Positions 15,976-25,860 of a stretch of 64,000 nucleotides of DNA are shown here, one piece after another. Under the pieces are notes generated by a model. That model was not told the DNA's origin. It did not search any database and saw nothing but the letters and a program-made list of their open reading frames with translations. Origin of the DNA: Saccharothrix tamanrassetensis (GTDB lineage: Bacteria; Actinomycetota; Actinomycetes; Mycobacteriales; Pseudonocardiaceae). Positions within the stretch are counted from its first letter, which is position 1. Each line of letters starts with the position of its first letter. Location of the stretch: the NCBI RefSeq assembly GCF_014203665.1, contig NZ_JACHJN010000010.1:124001-188000 (forward strand), in the 5' to 3' direction. Made by a program: the position numbers and the translations under genes.

Positions 15976-18459
15976 ATGACTCTCACCGACCTGTTGCCGG
16001 CCACCCCCGACCCCGACCTCCTCTACGAAACCTTCGCCGAGTGGGCGCACGACCGGGGGCTTGAGCTGTACCCCGCGCAGCAGGAGGCGTTGATCGAGAT
16101 CGTCTCCGGGTCGAACGTCATCCTCAGCACGCCCACCGGCTCGGGCAAGAGCCTGGTCGCCACCGGGGCGCACTTCGCCGCTCTCGCCGACGGCAAGAAG
16201 ACCTACTACACCGCCCCGATCAAGGCCCTGGTGTCGGAGAAGTTCTTCGCCCTCATCGAGACCTTCGGCGCGGAGAACGTCGGCATGATGACCGGCGACG
16301 CGAGCGTCAACGAGTCGGCCCCGATCATCTGCTGCACCGCCGAGATCCTGGCCAACATCGCCCTGCGCGACGGCGCCGACGCGGATGTCGGGCAGGTGGT
16401 GATGGACGAGTTCCACTTCTACTCCGAGCCCGATCGCGGCTGGGCGTGGCAGGTTCCCCTGATCGAGCTGCCGAAGGCGCAGTTCCTGCTGATGTCCGCC
16501 ACGCTCGGCGACGTCTCGTTCTTCGAGAAGGACCTGACCCGCCGCACCGGGCGCACCACCACGACGGTCCGGTCCGTCGAGCGGCCGGTGCCGTTGAACT
16601 TCCAGTACGTCACCACCCCGCTGCACGAGACGATCGAAGAGCTCCTGCACGGCCGGGAAGCGCCGATCTACGTCGTGCACTTCACCCAGGCCTCCGCCCT
16701 GGAACGCGCCCAGTCGCTGATGAGCGTCAACGTGGCCACCCGCGCCGAGAAGGACGCCATCGCCGCGATGATCGGCCGCTTCCGCTTCACCTCCGGCTTC
16801 GGGAAAACGCTTTCCCGCCTGGTCCGCCACGGCATCGGCGTGCACCACGCGGGCATGTTGCCCAAGTACCGCCGGCTGGTCGAGCAGCTCGCCCAGGCCG
16901 GTCTGCTGAAGGTCATCTGCGGCACGGACACGCTCGGGGTCGGCATCAACGTCCCGATCCGCACGGTGGTCTTCACCGCGCTGTCCAAGTACGACGGCAC
17001 CCGCACCCGCCACCTCAAGGCCCGCGAGTTCCACCAGATCGCGGGACGGGCCGGCCGCGCGGGCTACGACACGATCGGCACCGTCGTCGTCCAGGCCCCG
17101 GACCACGTGGTGGAGAACGAGAAGGCGCTCGCCAAGGCCGGCGACGACCCGAAGAAGCGGCGCAAGGTGGTGCGCAAGAAGGCTCCCGAGGGGTTCGTCT
17201 CGTGGAGCGACCAGACCTTCGAGCGGCTGAAGAACGCCGAGCCCGAGCCGCTCACCTCCAGCTTCACCGTCAGCCACGCCATGCTGCTCAACGTGATCGG
17301 CCGCCCCGGCGACACGTTCGCCGCCATGCGCCACCTGCTGGAGGACAACCACGAGGACCGGCCCGCGCAGCGCAGGCACATCCTGCGGGCCATCTCCATG
17401 TACCGGGCGCTGCTCGCGGCCGGCGTGGTCGAGCGGGACGGCTCGCACATCAGGTTGACCGTGGACCTGCAGTTCAACTTCGCGCTCAACCAGCCCCTGT
17501 CACCGTTCGCGCTGGCCGCGTTCGACCTGCTGGACCGCGAGTCGCCGAGCTACCCGCTGGACATGCTGTCCATCGTGGAGTCCACTCTGGACGACCCGCG
17601 CCAGGTGCTGTCCGCGCAGGAGCACAAGGCGCGCGGCGAGGCGATCGGCGCGATGAAGGCCGAGGGCATCGAGTACGACCAGCGGATGGAGCTGCTGGAG
17701 GAGGTGACGCACCCCAAGCCGCTCGCCGAACTGCTGGAGGCCGCGTTCACCACCTACCGGCGCGGGCACCCGTGGGTGGCCGACCACCACCTGTCGCCGA
17801 AGTCCGTGGTGCGGGACCTGTTCGAGCGCGCGATGACGTTCACCGAGTACGTGTCCTACTACCAGTTGGCCCGCTCGGAAGGGCTGGTGCTGCGCTACCT
17901 CGCCGACGCGTACAAGGCGCTGCGGCAGACGGTGCCCGAGGACGCGAAGACCGAGGAGCTCAACGACCTCGTGGAGTGGCTGGGCGAGTTGGTGCGCCAG
18001 GTGGACTCCAGTCTGCTGGACGAGTGGGAGAAGCTGCGCAACCCCGGCGCCGACGACACCGCGGCCGTGCTGGACGAGGCCCCGCCCGCCGTCACGCGCA
18101 ACGTGCGCGCGTTCCGGGTGCTGGTGCGCAACGCGTTGTTCCGCCGGGTGGAGCTGGCGGCGCGGCGCGACTACTACGAGCTCGGGCAGTTGGACGGTGA
18201 CGCGGGCTGGTCCGCGCAGGACTGGCAGGACGCGCTGGACCCCTACTTCGAGGAGCACGACCGGATCGGCATCGGCCCGGACGCGCGCGGCCCGGCGCTG
18301 CTGGTGATCACCGAGGAGCCGGACCGCTGGATCGTCCGGCAGGTCTTCGACGACCCGGCGGGGGACCACGACTGGGGCTTCACCGCCGAGGTCGACCTGG
18401 CCGCGTCCGACGAGACCGGCACGGCCGCGCTGCGGATCACCGAAGTGGGCCTGCTGTAA
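15976..18459 (+). CDS. Ski2-like DEAD/DEAH-box helicase with DUF3516 C-terminus
   Basis: This 827-residue superfamily 2 helicase has Q-motif region YPAQQEAL, Walker A TPTGSGKS, motif Ia TAPIKALVSEKF, motif II DEFH, motif III SATLGD, motif V TDTLGVGINVP and motif VI QIAGRAGRAG. The long C-terminus matches the DUF3516 extension found on actinobacterial Ski2/HelY-like helicases. Such enzymes unwind RNA or structured nucleic acids; the precise substrate is unknown. The start is fixed by the TATGAT hexamer 9 nt upstream and the MTLTDLLP N-terminus. It is followed after 76 nt by the AfsR-type regulator. Confidence 0.92.
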   Translation: MTLTDLLPATPDPDLLYETFAEWAHDRGLELYPAQQEALIEIVSGSNVILSTPTGSGKSLVATGAHFAALADGKKTYYTAPIKALVSEKFFALIETFGAENVGMMTGDASVNESAPIICCTAEILANIALRDGADADVGQVVMDEFHFYSEPDRGWAWQVPLIELPKAQFLLMSATLGDVSFFEKDLTRRTGRTTTTVRSVERPVPLNFQYVTTPLHETIEELLHGREAPIYVVHFTQASALERAQSLMSVNVATRAEKDAIAAMIGRFRFTSGFGKTLSRLVRHGIGVHHAGMLPKYRRLVEQLAQAGLLKVICGTDTLGVGINVPIRTVVFTALSKYDGTRTRHLKAREFHQIAGRAGRAGYDTIGTVVVQAPDHVVENEKALAKAGDDPKKRRKVVRKKAPEGFVSWSDQTFERLKNAEPEPLTSSFTVSHAMLLNVIGRPGDTFAAMRHLLEDNHEDRPAQRRHILRAISMYRALLAAGVVERDGSHIRLTVDLQFNFALNQPLSPFALAAFDLLDRESPSYPLDMLSIVESTLDDPRQVLSAQEHKARGEAIGAMKAEGIEYDQRMELLEEVTHPKPLAELLEAAFTTYRRGHPWVADHHLSPKSVVRDLFERAMTFTEYVSYYQLARSEGLVLRYLADAYKALRQTVPEDAKTEELNDLVEWLGELVRQVDSSLLDEWEKLRNPGADDTAAVLDEAPPAVTRNVRAFRVLVRNALFRRVELAARRDYYELGQLDGDAGWSAQDWQDALDPYFEEHDRIGIGPDARGPALLVITEEPDRWIVRQVFDDPAGDHDWGFTAEVDLAASDETGTAALRITEVGLL

Positions 18460-18535
18460 ATCTTCGGGCCATCCGGTGGTACTCCGGCACCGACCGGGGT
18501 ACCAGCATGTCAAGGTCGGGAGGGAGCGGAGGCGA

Positions 18536-21496
18536 TTGGCCCTGTCGCAGGACGAGTTCGGCGTGCTCGGACCGCTGGTGGTCCGCCGAGAGGGTCGGAT
18601 GGTCCCGATCACCGCCGCGAAGCACCGGATCGTCCTGGCGACGCTGCTGCTGGGCGCGAACCGCTCGGTGCCCGCCGGCGACCTGATCCGCCGGGTGTGG
18701 GGCGAGGTGCCTCCCGACCGCGCCGCGCAGACCCTCCCGGTGTACGTGATGCGGCTGCGCCGCGCCCTGGGCGACCCGCAGCTGATCCACACCACGCCCA
18801 CCGGCTACCGGATCGACCTGCCGCACGACGCGCTGGACCTGCACCGGTTCGGCGACCTGGCCGAGCGGGGCGCGGAGTTGGCGGCGGAGGAGGACTTCGC
18901 CGCGGCGTGCGCGGTGTACGAGGAGGCGCTGGGCCACTGGCGCGGGACGGCGCTGGCGGACGTGCCGTCGGAGTCGCTGCACGAGACCGAGGCGTCGAAC
19001 CTGGCCGAGCAGCGGCTGCGGGTGATCTCCGAGCTGATCGACGTGAAGCTGCGGCTGGGCCGGTGCGACGAGGTGATCGCGGACCTGCGCCGGCTGACCG
19101 CCCAGCACCCGCTGCGGGAGCAGTTCTGGTCGCAGCTGATGGTGGCGCTGTACCGGGCGGACCGGCAGGCGGACGCGCTGGACGCGTACCGGCAGGCGAG
19201 CACGGCGCTGGCGCGCGAGCTCGGCGTCGACCCGAGCGACGGGCTGCGCTCGGTGCACTACGCGATCCTCACCGGCGATCCGGCGCTGCACCAGCCCGCC
19301 GCGAACACGTGGGCCCCGGTGTCGCAACTGCCCGCCCCGGTGGGGAACTTCGTGGGGCGCGGGGCGGAGTTGACGCGGGTGACCGGGCTGCTGACCCGGG
19401 CCGGTGCGACCGTGGTGGTGTGCGGGCCGCCGGGCGTCGGCAAGACGGCGTTCGCCACGTCCGTCGGGCACGCCGTGCGCGACCGCTACCCGGACGGCCA
19501 GCTGTACGTGAACCTGCGCGGGCACTCCACGTCGCCGCCGCTGCCGACGGCGGCCGTGCTGGCCCGGTTCCTGCGGGCCATGGGGGTGCGGGCGGACCAC
19601 ATCCCGGTGGACGAGGAGCAGCTGGTCCGGGGCTACCGGGCGCGGCTGCGCGGGCGGCGGGTGCTGATCACGCTGGACAACGCGGCGTCGGTGGAGCAGG
19701 TGCTGCCGCTGCTGCCCGGTGAGCCGGGGTGTTCGGTCGTCATCACCAGCCGCAACGAGCTGCGGAAGCCGTTGCGCGCCACGCTGGTCCGGCTGGACGT
19801 GCTGCGCGGCGACGAGGCGTGGAAGCTGCTGGCCCGGTCGTTGGGGCCGGAGGCGGCCATGGCGCAGTTCGACGCCATCGCCGAGCTGGCGCGGCTGTGC
19901 GGGTACCTGCCGTTGGCGCTGCGGATCGCCCTCGGGAACCTGGTGGGGCTGCCGCACACCGACATCACGTCCTATGTGGACGAGCTGCGCGGTGGGGACC
20001 GGTTGGCCGCCTTGGCGGTGGACAACGACGACACGGCGGCCGTGCGGCGCGCGTTCGACCTGTCCTACGCGGCACTGGACGCCGACGCGGCCCGGCTGTT
20101 CCGGTTGGCGGGGTTGGTGCCGGGCCCGGATTTCGACGAGTCCGGGGCCGCGGCGCTGTTGGGCGCCTCCGAGGGCGAGGCGCGCGGGCTGTTGGAGGAA
20201 CTGGCTTCCGCGCACCTCCTGCAGCGGGTGGGTGCGGACCGGTTCGCCATGCACGACCTGCTGAACGACTACGCGGTGGACCGGGCCACCGACGCCGGCG
20301 AGGACGTCGAGGCGGCCCGGCAGCGGCTGTTCGACTGGTACCTGCGGACGGCGGTGGAGGTCGGCGACGTGCTGTACCCGGAGCTGCGGCCACCCGCTGC
20401 CCCGCCCACGATGTCGGCGGACGCGGCGCGGGCCTGGTTGACCGCGGAACGGCCCAGCGTGCTGGCGGCGACCGAGCACTGCGCGTCGTACGGGCCGTTG
20501 CCGATGGCGTGGCAGCTGATCGACGCGGTCAGCGGGTACTTCGGGTCGCACGGCCACCACGTCGAGTTCGTGCGCGCCATCGGCGCCGCGCTGGGCGCGG
20601 CCCGCACGGTGGGCGACCCGGACGCCGAGACGGCGATGCTGGTGTGGCTGGCGGCCGAGCACCGGAACCTGGGGAACCTGCGGACGGCCCAGGAGTACCT
20701 GGGCGCGGCCAACCCGTCCGGGCGGACGCTGTGGCTGCACGCCGGGCTGGACGGGGTGGTGAACCTCGAACTCGGCGAGTTCCCGGCCGCCTCGTCGGCG
20801 TTCGACCGGATGATGGAGCTGAGTGCGGAGTCGCCGACCAACGCCTACATCCGGATCGCCGGCCTGGCCGGGTGGGGTGCGCTGCACCTGATGCGCGGCG
20901 AGTTCGAGCGCGCCCGGGAACGCCTGGCCGAAGGGCTGGAGCTGGCGCGGGCCGCCGACGGGGTCAACCTGGAGGCGGCGTGCGCGTCGCTGCTCGGCCG
21001 CTACCACACCGCGCTGGGCGAGTACCCGCAGGCGGTGACGCTGCTGCGGCACGCGTTGGCCGGCTGGTACCGGACCGGGGCGCGGCACGCGCGGGCCGAG
21101 GGCATGGCGTTCCTGGCCACCGCGCTGTGCCTGGGCGGCGAGCACGCCGAGGCGCTGCGGACCGCCCAGCGCTCGCTGGCGCTGGTGCAGGAGCTGGGCG
21201 GCAGCCCGCGCATCGAGTGCGAGGTGCACAACGCGCTGGGGGTGGTGCTGCGGCACCTGGGCAAACCCGGCCGGGCGGTGGCCGCCCACCTGCGGGCGCT
21301 GGAACTGGCCACCGCCTGCGACTACCGGTACGGGGTGGCCCGCTCGCACCTCCACCTGGTGCGGGCGATGGTCGACGACGGGCGGCCGGGCGACGCGCTG
21401 CGGCACGCCAGGACCGGCCGCGACCTCGCCGACCGCGGCGGGTTCCGCGCGTTCGTCGGGATCGCCGCCGAACTGCTCGCCGAGTTCGGCCCTTGA
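18536..21496 (+). CDS. AfsR/SARP-family regulator: wHTH-BTAD, NB-ARC ATPase, TPR
   Basis: The 986-residue product has an N-terminal OmpR-type winged helix (FGVLGPLVVRREGRMVPI, RRALG), a bacterial transcriptional activation domain (about residues 95-245), an NB-ARC switch ATPase with P-loop GPPGVGKTA and the Walker B-like LITLDNA segment, and a C-terminal TPR array. AfsR/SARP proteins activate antibiotic or RiPP genes and bind direct heptamer repeats. The start is taken as TTG 18536, with AGGGAG/GGAGG just upstream and the usual FGVLGP N-terminus; GTG 18476 is an alternative. The target operon is not evident here. Confidence 0.88.
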   Translation: MALSQDEFGVLGPLVVRREGRMVPITAAKHRIVLATLLLGANRSVPAGDLIRRVWGEVPPDRAAQTLPVYVMRLRRALGDPQLIHTTPTGYRIDLPHDALDLHRFGDLAERGAELAAEEDFAAACAVYEEALGHWRGTALADVPSESLHETEASNLAEQRLRVISELIDVKLRLGRCDEVIADLRRLTAQHPLREQFWSQLMVALYRADRQADALDAYRQASTALARELGVDPSDGLRSVHYAILTGDPALHQPAANTWAPVSQLPAPVGNFVGRGAELTRVTGLLTRAGATVVVCGPPGVGKTAFATSVGHAVRDRYPDGQLYVNLRGHSTSPPLPTAAVLARFLRAMGVRADHIPVDEEQLVRGYRARLRGRRVLITLDNAASVEQVLPLLPGEPGCSVVITSRNELRKPLRATLVRLDVLRGDEAWKLLARSLGPEAAMAQFDAIAELARLCGYLPLALRIALGNLVGLPHTDITSYVDELRGGDRLAALAVDNDDTAAVRRAFDLSYAALDADAARLFRLAGLVPGPDFDESGAAALLGASEGEARGLLEELASAHLLQRVGADRFAMHDLLNDYAVDRATDAGEDVEAARQRLFDWYLRTAVEVGDVLYPELRPPAAPPTMSADAARAWLTAERPSVLAATEHCASYGPLPMAWQLIDAVSGYFGSHGHHVEFVRAIGAALGAARTVGDPDAETAMLVWLAAEHRNLGNLRTAQEYLGAANPSGRTLWLHAGLDGVVNLELGEFPAASSAFDRMMELSAESPTNAYIRIAGLAGWGALHLMRGEFERARERLAEGLELARAADGVNLEAACASLLGRYHTALGEYPQAVTLLRHALAGWYRTGARHARAEGMAFLATALCLGGEHAEALRTAQRSLALVQELGGSPRIECEVHNALGVVLRHLGKPGRAVAAHLRALELATACDYRYGVARSHLHLVRAMVDDGRPGDALRHARTGRDLADRGGFRAFVGIAAELLAEFGP

Positions 21497-21626
21497 CCCG
21501 GCCGCCGGGAGGTGCCGCCGGGCTGCCGGCGGGACGCCGGGCGGTCATTGCCCTCGGCCGCCCGAGGGGCGAGGATGACCGTCCAGTGGTCTAATCGCCG
21601 ACGCCGTCGACCCGCATTGGAACTCC

Positions 21627-22466
21627 ATGACCTCAGGACTTCCCTGCCCGACCTGCGAGGGCCCGGAACGCCGCGGTGCGCTGGAGCGCACGCTGCGGGT
21701 GCTCGCCGTGGACGACGAGGCCCCGGCCCTGGACGACCTGGTCTACCTGTTGAAGTCCGATCCGCGGGTGGCGCACGTGGAGGCCGTGACGGACGCGACC
21801 AAGGCGCTGCGGACGCTGCACCGGGCCATGGACGCCGGGCAGTCGGTCGACGCGGTGTTCCTGGACATCCGGATGCCCGGCCTGGACGGGTTGGACCTGG
21901 CGCGGGTGCTGTCGCGGTTCGCCCAACCCCCGCCGATCGTGTTCGTCACCGCGCACCAGGAACCGGCCGTGGAGGCGTTCGAGCTCAAGGCGCTGGACTA
22001 CCTGCTCAAGCCGGTCAGACCGGAGCGGCTGGCCGAGTCGGTGCACCGGATCGTGCACGAGGTGCTGGACTCGAAGTCGTCGGAGCCGGTCGCCGCCGCG
22101 CCGGTGGACAAGGCGCCGGACGTCGGGGACGAGGTGATCCCGGTCGAGCTGGGCGGGATCACCCGGTTCATCCGGCTGGCCGACATCCGGTACGTGGAAG
22201 CGCACGGCGACTACGCGCGGTTGCACACCGCGACCGGCAGCGGGCTGGTCCGGGCCGCGTTGAACGGGCTGGAGGAGCGGTGGCGCTCCGCCGGGTTCGT
22301 CCGGATCCACCGGAGCCACCTGGTATCCCTCGGGCACATCGACGAGCTGCGGCTGGAGGACGGGCACCTGAGCGTCAACATCGGGGGCGCGGTGCTGCCG
22401 GTCAGCCGGCGGCACGCCCGGCAACTGCGGCAGCTGCTGGTGCGGCGCAACCGGCAGCCGTCGTGA
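21627..22466 (+). CDS. LytTR-type response regulator
   Basis: The 279-residue product has a receiver domain with acidic pocket VDDEAPAL, phosphoacceptor Asp in VFLDIRMPG, conserved Thr in VFVTAH and Lys in YLLKPV, followed by a LytTR DNA-binding domain (IRYVEAHGDYARLHT, FVRIHRSHLVSL). It pairs with the LytS-type kinase encoded three genes downstream, with the transporter genes between them. The receiver is preceded by an unusual 25-residue N-terminus containing CPTCEGP. It is coupled to the DUF485-like gene by GTGA overlap. Confidence 0.92.
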   Translation: MTSGLPCPTCEGPERRGALERTLRVLAVDDEAPALDDLVYLLKSDPRVAHVEAVTDATKALRTLHRAMDAGQSVDAVFLDIRMPGLDGLDLARVLSRFAQPPPIVFVTAHQEPAVEAFELKALDYLLKPVRPERLAESVHRIVHEVLDSKSSEPVAAAPVDKAPDVGDEVIPVELGGITRFIRLADIRYVEAHGDYARLHTATGSGLVRAALNGLEERWRSAGFVRIHRSHLVSLGHIDELRLEDGHLSVNIGGAVLPVSRRHARQLRQLLVRRNRQPS

Positions 22467-22849
22467 CCTCGCCGCAACGGCCGCACACCCAGCGCGTGGT
22501 GGTGACCAGCCCGCGGACGCGGGCGCCGCGCGCGCCCCGGCCGTACCCGGCGACGCGGGAGATCGACGAGCAGAGCGAGCTGGGCGCGGTCTACATGCGG
22601 TCGCTGATCCGCGCGCAGCGGCGGCTCGGCCTGCTGCTGTGCGCGGTGGTGTGCGGCAGCGTCGCCGGGCTGCCGCTGGTGTTCACGCTGGTGCCGGCGG
22701 TCACCGCGCAGCGGCTGTTCGGGCTGCCGCTGCCGTGGCTGCTGCTGGGCGGGCTGGTGTTCCCGGTGTTCGTGCTGGCCGGCTGGTTCTACGTGCGGCA
22801 GGCCGAGCGCGGTGAACGGGAGTTCGCCGAGCTGGTGGAACGTTCGTGA
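22463..22849 (+). CDS. DUF485-like small membrane protein (YjcH-type)
   Basis: The 128-residue protein has a basic, proline-rich N-terminus and two hydrophobic helices (about residues 52-75 and 89-112) with short charged ends. DUF485/YjcH proteins are encoded next to ActP-type symporters, as here. GTG 22463 overlaps the regulator stop, and its own stop overlaps the symporter start, so it is an obligate member of the cassette. It probably assists the transporter, but the role of the family is poorly defined. Confidence 0.8.
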   Translation: MTSPQRPHTQRVVVTSPRTRAPRAPRPYPATREIDEQSELGAVYMRSLIRAQRRLGLLLCAVVCGSVAGLPLVFTLVPAVTAQRLFGLPLPWLLLGGLVFPVFVLAGWFYVRQAERGEREFAELVERS

Positions 22850-24555
22850 GCAGTACCTACGGCATCATCGCGGTCCTGGCGGTGGCGTTCGGGACGATGC
22901 TGGTGGGCGCGTACGGGCTGCGCGTCTCGCGGACCACGTCGGACTTCTTCGTCGCGTCGCGGACGGTGTCGCCGTGGTGGAACGCCTCCGCCATCGGCGG
23001 CGAGTACCTGTCGGCGGCGTCGTTCGTCGGCATCGCCGGGCTGATCTTCGCGCACGGACCGGACATGCTGTGGTTCCCGGTCGGCTACACGGCGGGCTAC
23101 CTGGTGCTGCTGGCGCTGGTCGCGGCACCGTTGCGGCGCAGTGGCGCGTACACGCTGCCGGACTTCGCGGAGGCGCGGTTCGGGTCGCCGGTGGTGCGGG
23201 CGGTGGCCAGCGTGCTCGCGCTGGGCATCGGGTGGCTGTACCTGCTGCCGCAGCTGCAGGGCGCGGGACTGACGCTGCACACGTTGACCGGTGCGCCGGA
23301 CTGGGTGGGCGCGCTGCTGGTGGCGGTGGTGGTGACCGCGAACGTGATCTCCGGCGGGATGCGCAGCGTCACGTTCGTGCAGGCCTTCCAGTACTGGCTC
23401 AAGCTGACCGCGATCGCCGTCCCGGTGGTGTTCCTGATCATGGCGTGGCAGGCGCACGGGGCGCGTGACCTGACCGGGCCGGAACTGCCGGTGTTCCACC
23501 GGGAGACGACGGTCACCTTCGACAGCGACACGTCCGTCCACGTCGACCGGCCCGTGGTGTTCCGCGGGTCCGGTGTGGTGGACGGGGACCGGGTCGACGG
23601 GCCGGTGGAGCTGCGGGAGGGCGACCACACCATCGCGTCCGGCTCGCGACTGGTGTTCCCGGATGGCGCGACGGTGCCCCGGGTGTCGTCGATCCCCTTC
23701 AACACCAACGAAACCTGGGCGCTGCCGTTGCGCGGCGGCGAGAGCTTCCCGCTGTACGCGGTGTACTCGCTGATCATCGCGACGTTCCTGGGGACGATGG
23801 GCCTGCCGCACGTGATCGTCCGCTTCTACACCAACCCGAACGGCCGGGCGGCGCGGCGCACCACGCTGATCGTGCTGGGGCTGCTGGGGATCTTCTACCT
23901 GATGCCGCCGATCTACGGCGCGTTGGGCAGGCTCTACACGCCCGAGCTGCTGATGACCGGTGACACCGACGCGGTGGTGCTGGTGTTGCCGAGCCGGATG
24001 GTGGACGGGCTGGGCGGGCAGCTGCTGGGCGCTTTGGTGGCCGGTGGGGCGTTCGCCGCGTTCCTGTCCACGTCGTCCGGGCTGATGGTGTCGTTGGCCG
24101 GTGTGCTGAGCCGGGACGTGTTGCGGCTGCGCGGGATCCGCGGCTTCCGGGTGTCCACGGTGCTGGCCGTCCTGGTGCCGTTGGGGATGACGTGGCTGGT
24201 GGGCAAGGTGCCGGTCGCGGACATGGTGGGGTTGGCGTTCGCGGTGGCCGCGTCGTCGCTGTGCCCGTTGCTGGTGCTGGGGATCTGGAGCACGCGGATC
24301 ACCACGGTCGGCGCGGTGGCGGGGATGCTGGCGGGCGGTGTGCCCGCGCTGGTGGCGGGGCTGGTCACCATCAGCGCCGGTGGCGGCAACGTGTTCCTGG
24401 CCCGGCCGGCGGCGTGGACCGTCCCGCTGGGGTTCGTCGTGATGTACGTGGTGTCGCTGCTGACGCCGCGCAAGGTGCCGCCGGGGGTGAACCACGTCAT
24501 GGTGCGGTTGCACGCGCCGGAGAACCTGGGTCTGCGCAGTCAGGACCGGCTGTGA
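22846..24555 (+). CDS. Sodium/solute symporter (ActP-like, SSS family)
   Basis: This 569-residue membrane protein has about 13 hydrophobic helices and SSS family signatures: early motif DFFVASRTVSPWWNASAIGGEYLSAASF written across two helices, FLGTMGLPHVIVRFYTNPN, and AGGAFAAFLSTSSGL near the sodium site. It resembles cation/acetate symporters. Residues about 205-290 form a large hydrophilic insertion (TTVTFDSDTSVHVDRPVVF and following), predicted as an extracytoplasmic beta-rich domain, longer than usual. It is translationally coupled on both sides to DUF485 and the LytS kinase. Substrate is probably a short-chain monocarboxylate. Confidence 0.9.
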   Translation: MSSTYGIIAVLAVAFGTMLVGAYGLRVSRTTSDFFVASRTVSPWWNASAIGGEYLSAASFVGIAGLIFAHGPDMLWFPVGYTAGYLVLLALVAAPLRRSGAYTLPDFAEARFGSPVVRAVASVLALGIGWLYLLPQLQGAGLTLHTLTGAPDWVGALLVAVVVTANVISGGMRSVTFVQAFQYWLKLTAIAVPVVFLIMAWQAHGARDLTGPELPVFHRETTVTFDSDTSVHVDRPVVFRGSGVVDGDRVDGPVELREGDHTIASGSRLVFPDGATVPRVSSIPFNTNETWALPLRGGESFPLYAVYSLIIATFLGTMGLPHVIVRFYTNPNGRAARRTTLIVLGLLGIFYLMPPIYGALGRLYTPELLMTGDTDAVVLVLPSRMVDGLGGQLLGALVAGGAFAAFLSTSSGLMVSLAGVLSRDVLRLRGIRGFRVSTVLAVLVPLGMTWLVGKVPVADMVGLAFAVAASSLCPLLVLGIWSTRITTVGAVAGMLAGGVPALVAGLVTISAGGGNVFLARPAAWTVPLGFVVMYVVSLLTPRKVPPGVNHVMVRLHAPENLGLRSQDRL

Positions 24556-25724
24556 CGGCGGTGTGGACGGCGGGCGCGATACTGCTGGCCGGCCTGGCCG
24601 TGGTGATCACGCTGTGGCGGACTTCCCGGCAGCGCAACGACTTCCTGACCCAGGAGCAGCGGATCACGTTCGAGACGCTGCACACCGCGTGGTCCGCCGC
24701 ACCTCCGTTGCGCGCCGGGTTGGTGCCGGAGGCGGCGAGGAAGTCCGCCAAGCACCTGCGGACGCTGCTCGGCACGCCCGCGCTGGCGTTGACCGACGAG
24801 ACCGAGGTCGTGGCGTGGGAGGGCAGCGGCGAGCACCACGCCGACGACGCCATGCTGCTGGCCGGCGAGGTGTTCGGGACGGGGCGGACCCGGGCGTTCG
24901 ACATCGCGTGCGACCGGCCGGACTGCCCCGTGCACACCGCGGTGCTGGCCCCGTTGACGGTGGAGGGGCGGGTGGTCGGTGTGCTCGCCGCGTACAGCCG
25001 GGAGCCGTCCGCCGGGTTGGTGCGGGCCACGAACGAAGTGGCGCGGTGGGCGTCGGGGCAGCTGGAGCTGGCCGAGCTGGACCGGTCGCGGACGCGGCTG
25101 GTGGAGGCCGAGGTCCGCGCGCTGCGGGCGCAGATCTCGCCGCACTTCATCTACAACTCGTTGTCGGCCATCGCCTCCTACGTGCGGACGAACCCCGAGC
25201 GGGCGCGGACGCTGCTGCTGGACTTCGCGGACTTCACGCGGTACTCGTTCCGGCGGGCCGGGGACTTCACCACGCTGGCCGAGGAGCTGCGGTCGATCGA
25301 CCAGTACCTGGCGCTGGAGCGGGCCCGGTTCGGCGAGCGGCTGAAGGTGACGTTGCAGATCGCGCCCGAGGTGCTGCCGGTGACCGTGCCGTTCCTGTGC
25401 CTGCAGCCGCTGGTGGAGAACGCGGTGCGGCACGGCATGGAGGGGAAGGTCGGGCCCGGCCACATCTCGATCCTCGCGGCGGACGCGGGCGAGGAGGCGC
25501 ACATCACGATCGAGGACGACGGCATCGGGATGGATCCCGAGGCCCTGCGCCGCACGCTCGCGGGCCAGGTCGGGGAGACGGCCGGCATCGGGTTGGGCAA
25601 CATCGACGAGCGGCTGCGGCGGTGTTACGGCGACGACTACGGCCTCGTCGTGGAGACCGCGCAGGGCCTCGGCACGAAGATCAGTGTGCGGGTGCCGAAG
25701 TACCAGGCAGGCGTGCACGCTTAG
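24552..25724 (+). CDS. LytS-family sensor histidine kinase
   Basis: The 390-residue kinase has one N-terminal membrane helix (residues about 3-21), a GAF-like sensor region (about 40-170, with DCPVHTAVLAPL), the His_kinase family H-box ISPHFIYNSL, and an HATPase domain with N-box LVENAVRHGMEG and G-box EDDGIGMD. It lacks the large multi-helix LytS sensor, so signal may come from the symporter or the GAF-like domain. GTG 24552 overlaps the symporter stop. It is the cognate partner of the LytTR regulator at 21627, and the cassette probably controls uptake of the symporter substrate. Confidence 0.92.
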   Translation: MTAVWTAGAILLAGLAVVITLWRTSRQRNDFLTQEQRITFETLHTAWSAAPPLRAGLVPEAARKSAKHLRTLLGTPALALTDETEVVAWEGSGEHHADDAMLLAGEVFGTGRTRAFDIACDRPDCPVHTAVLAPLTVEGRVVGVLAAYSREPSAGLVRATNEVARWASGQLELAELDRSRTRLVEAEVRALRAQISPHFIYNSLSAIASYVRTNPERARTLLLDFADFTRYSFRRAGDFTTLAEELRSIDQYLALERARFGERLKVTLQIAPEVLPVTVPFLCLQPLVENAVRHGMEGKVGPGHISILAADAGEEAHITIEDDGIGMDPEALRRTLAGQVGETAGIGLGNIDERLRRCYGDDYGLVVETAQGLGTKISVRVPKYQAGVHA

Positions 25725-25800
25725 TGACAGTGTCCACGCTCGGTGACACTACGCAGGTGTGGCCACGGGGGAGAGCATCGTCGCTGAACGAACGCCGGTG

Positions 25801-25830
25801 CGGGCGTCCCCGGTTCGCTTGGGACGCCCG
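25801..25830. terminator. Hairpin between convergent kinase and transposase-like genes
   Basis: CGGGCGTCCC at 25801-25810 pairs perfectly with GGGACGCCCG at 25821-25830 across a 10-nt loop, midway between the convergent stops at 25724 and 25861. Confidence 0.6.
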
Positions 25831-25860
25831 ACCACCTCTCGTCATTCCACCGGGTGCCCC

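Noticed and set aside
18437..21406. Very long minus-strand open frame opposite the AfsR-type gene
   Set aside because: Composition is Arg/Pro/His/Gln rich with no domain; it is the codon-bias shadow of the + strand gene. The same applies to minus-strand frames across 15571-17448 and 46814-49186.
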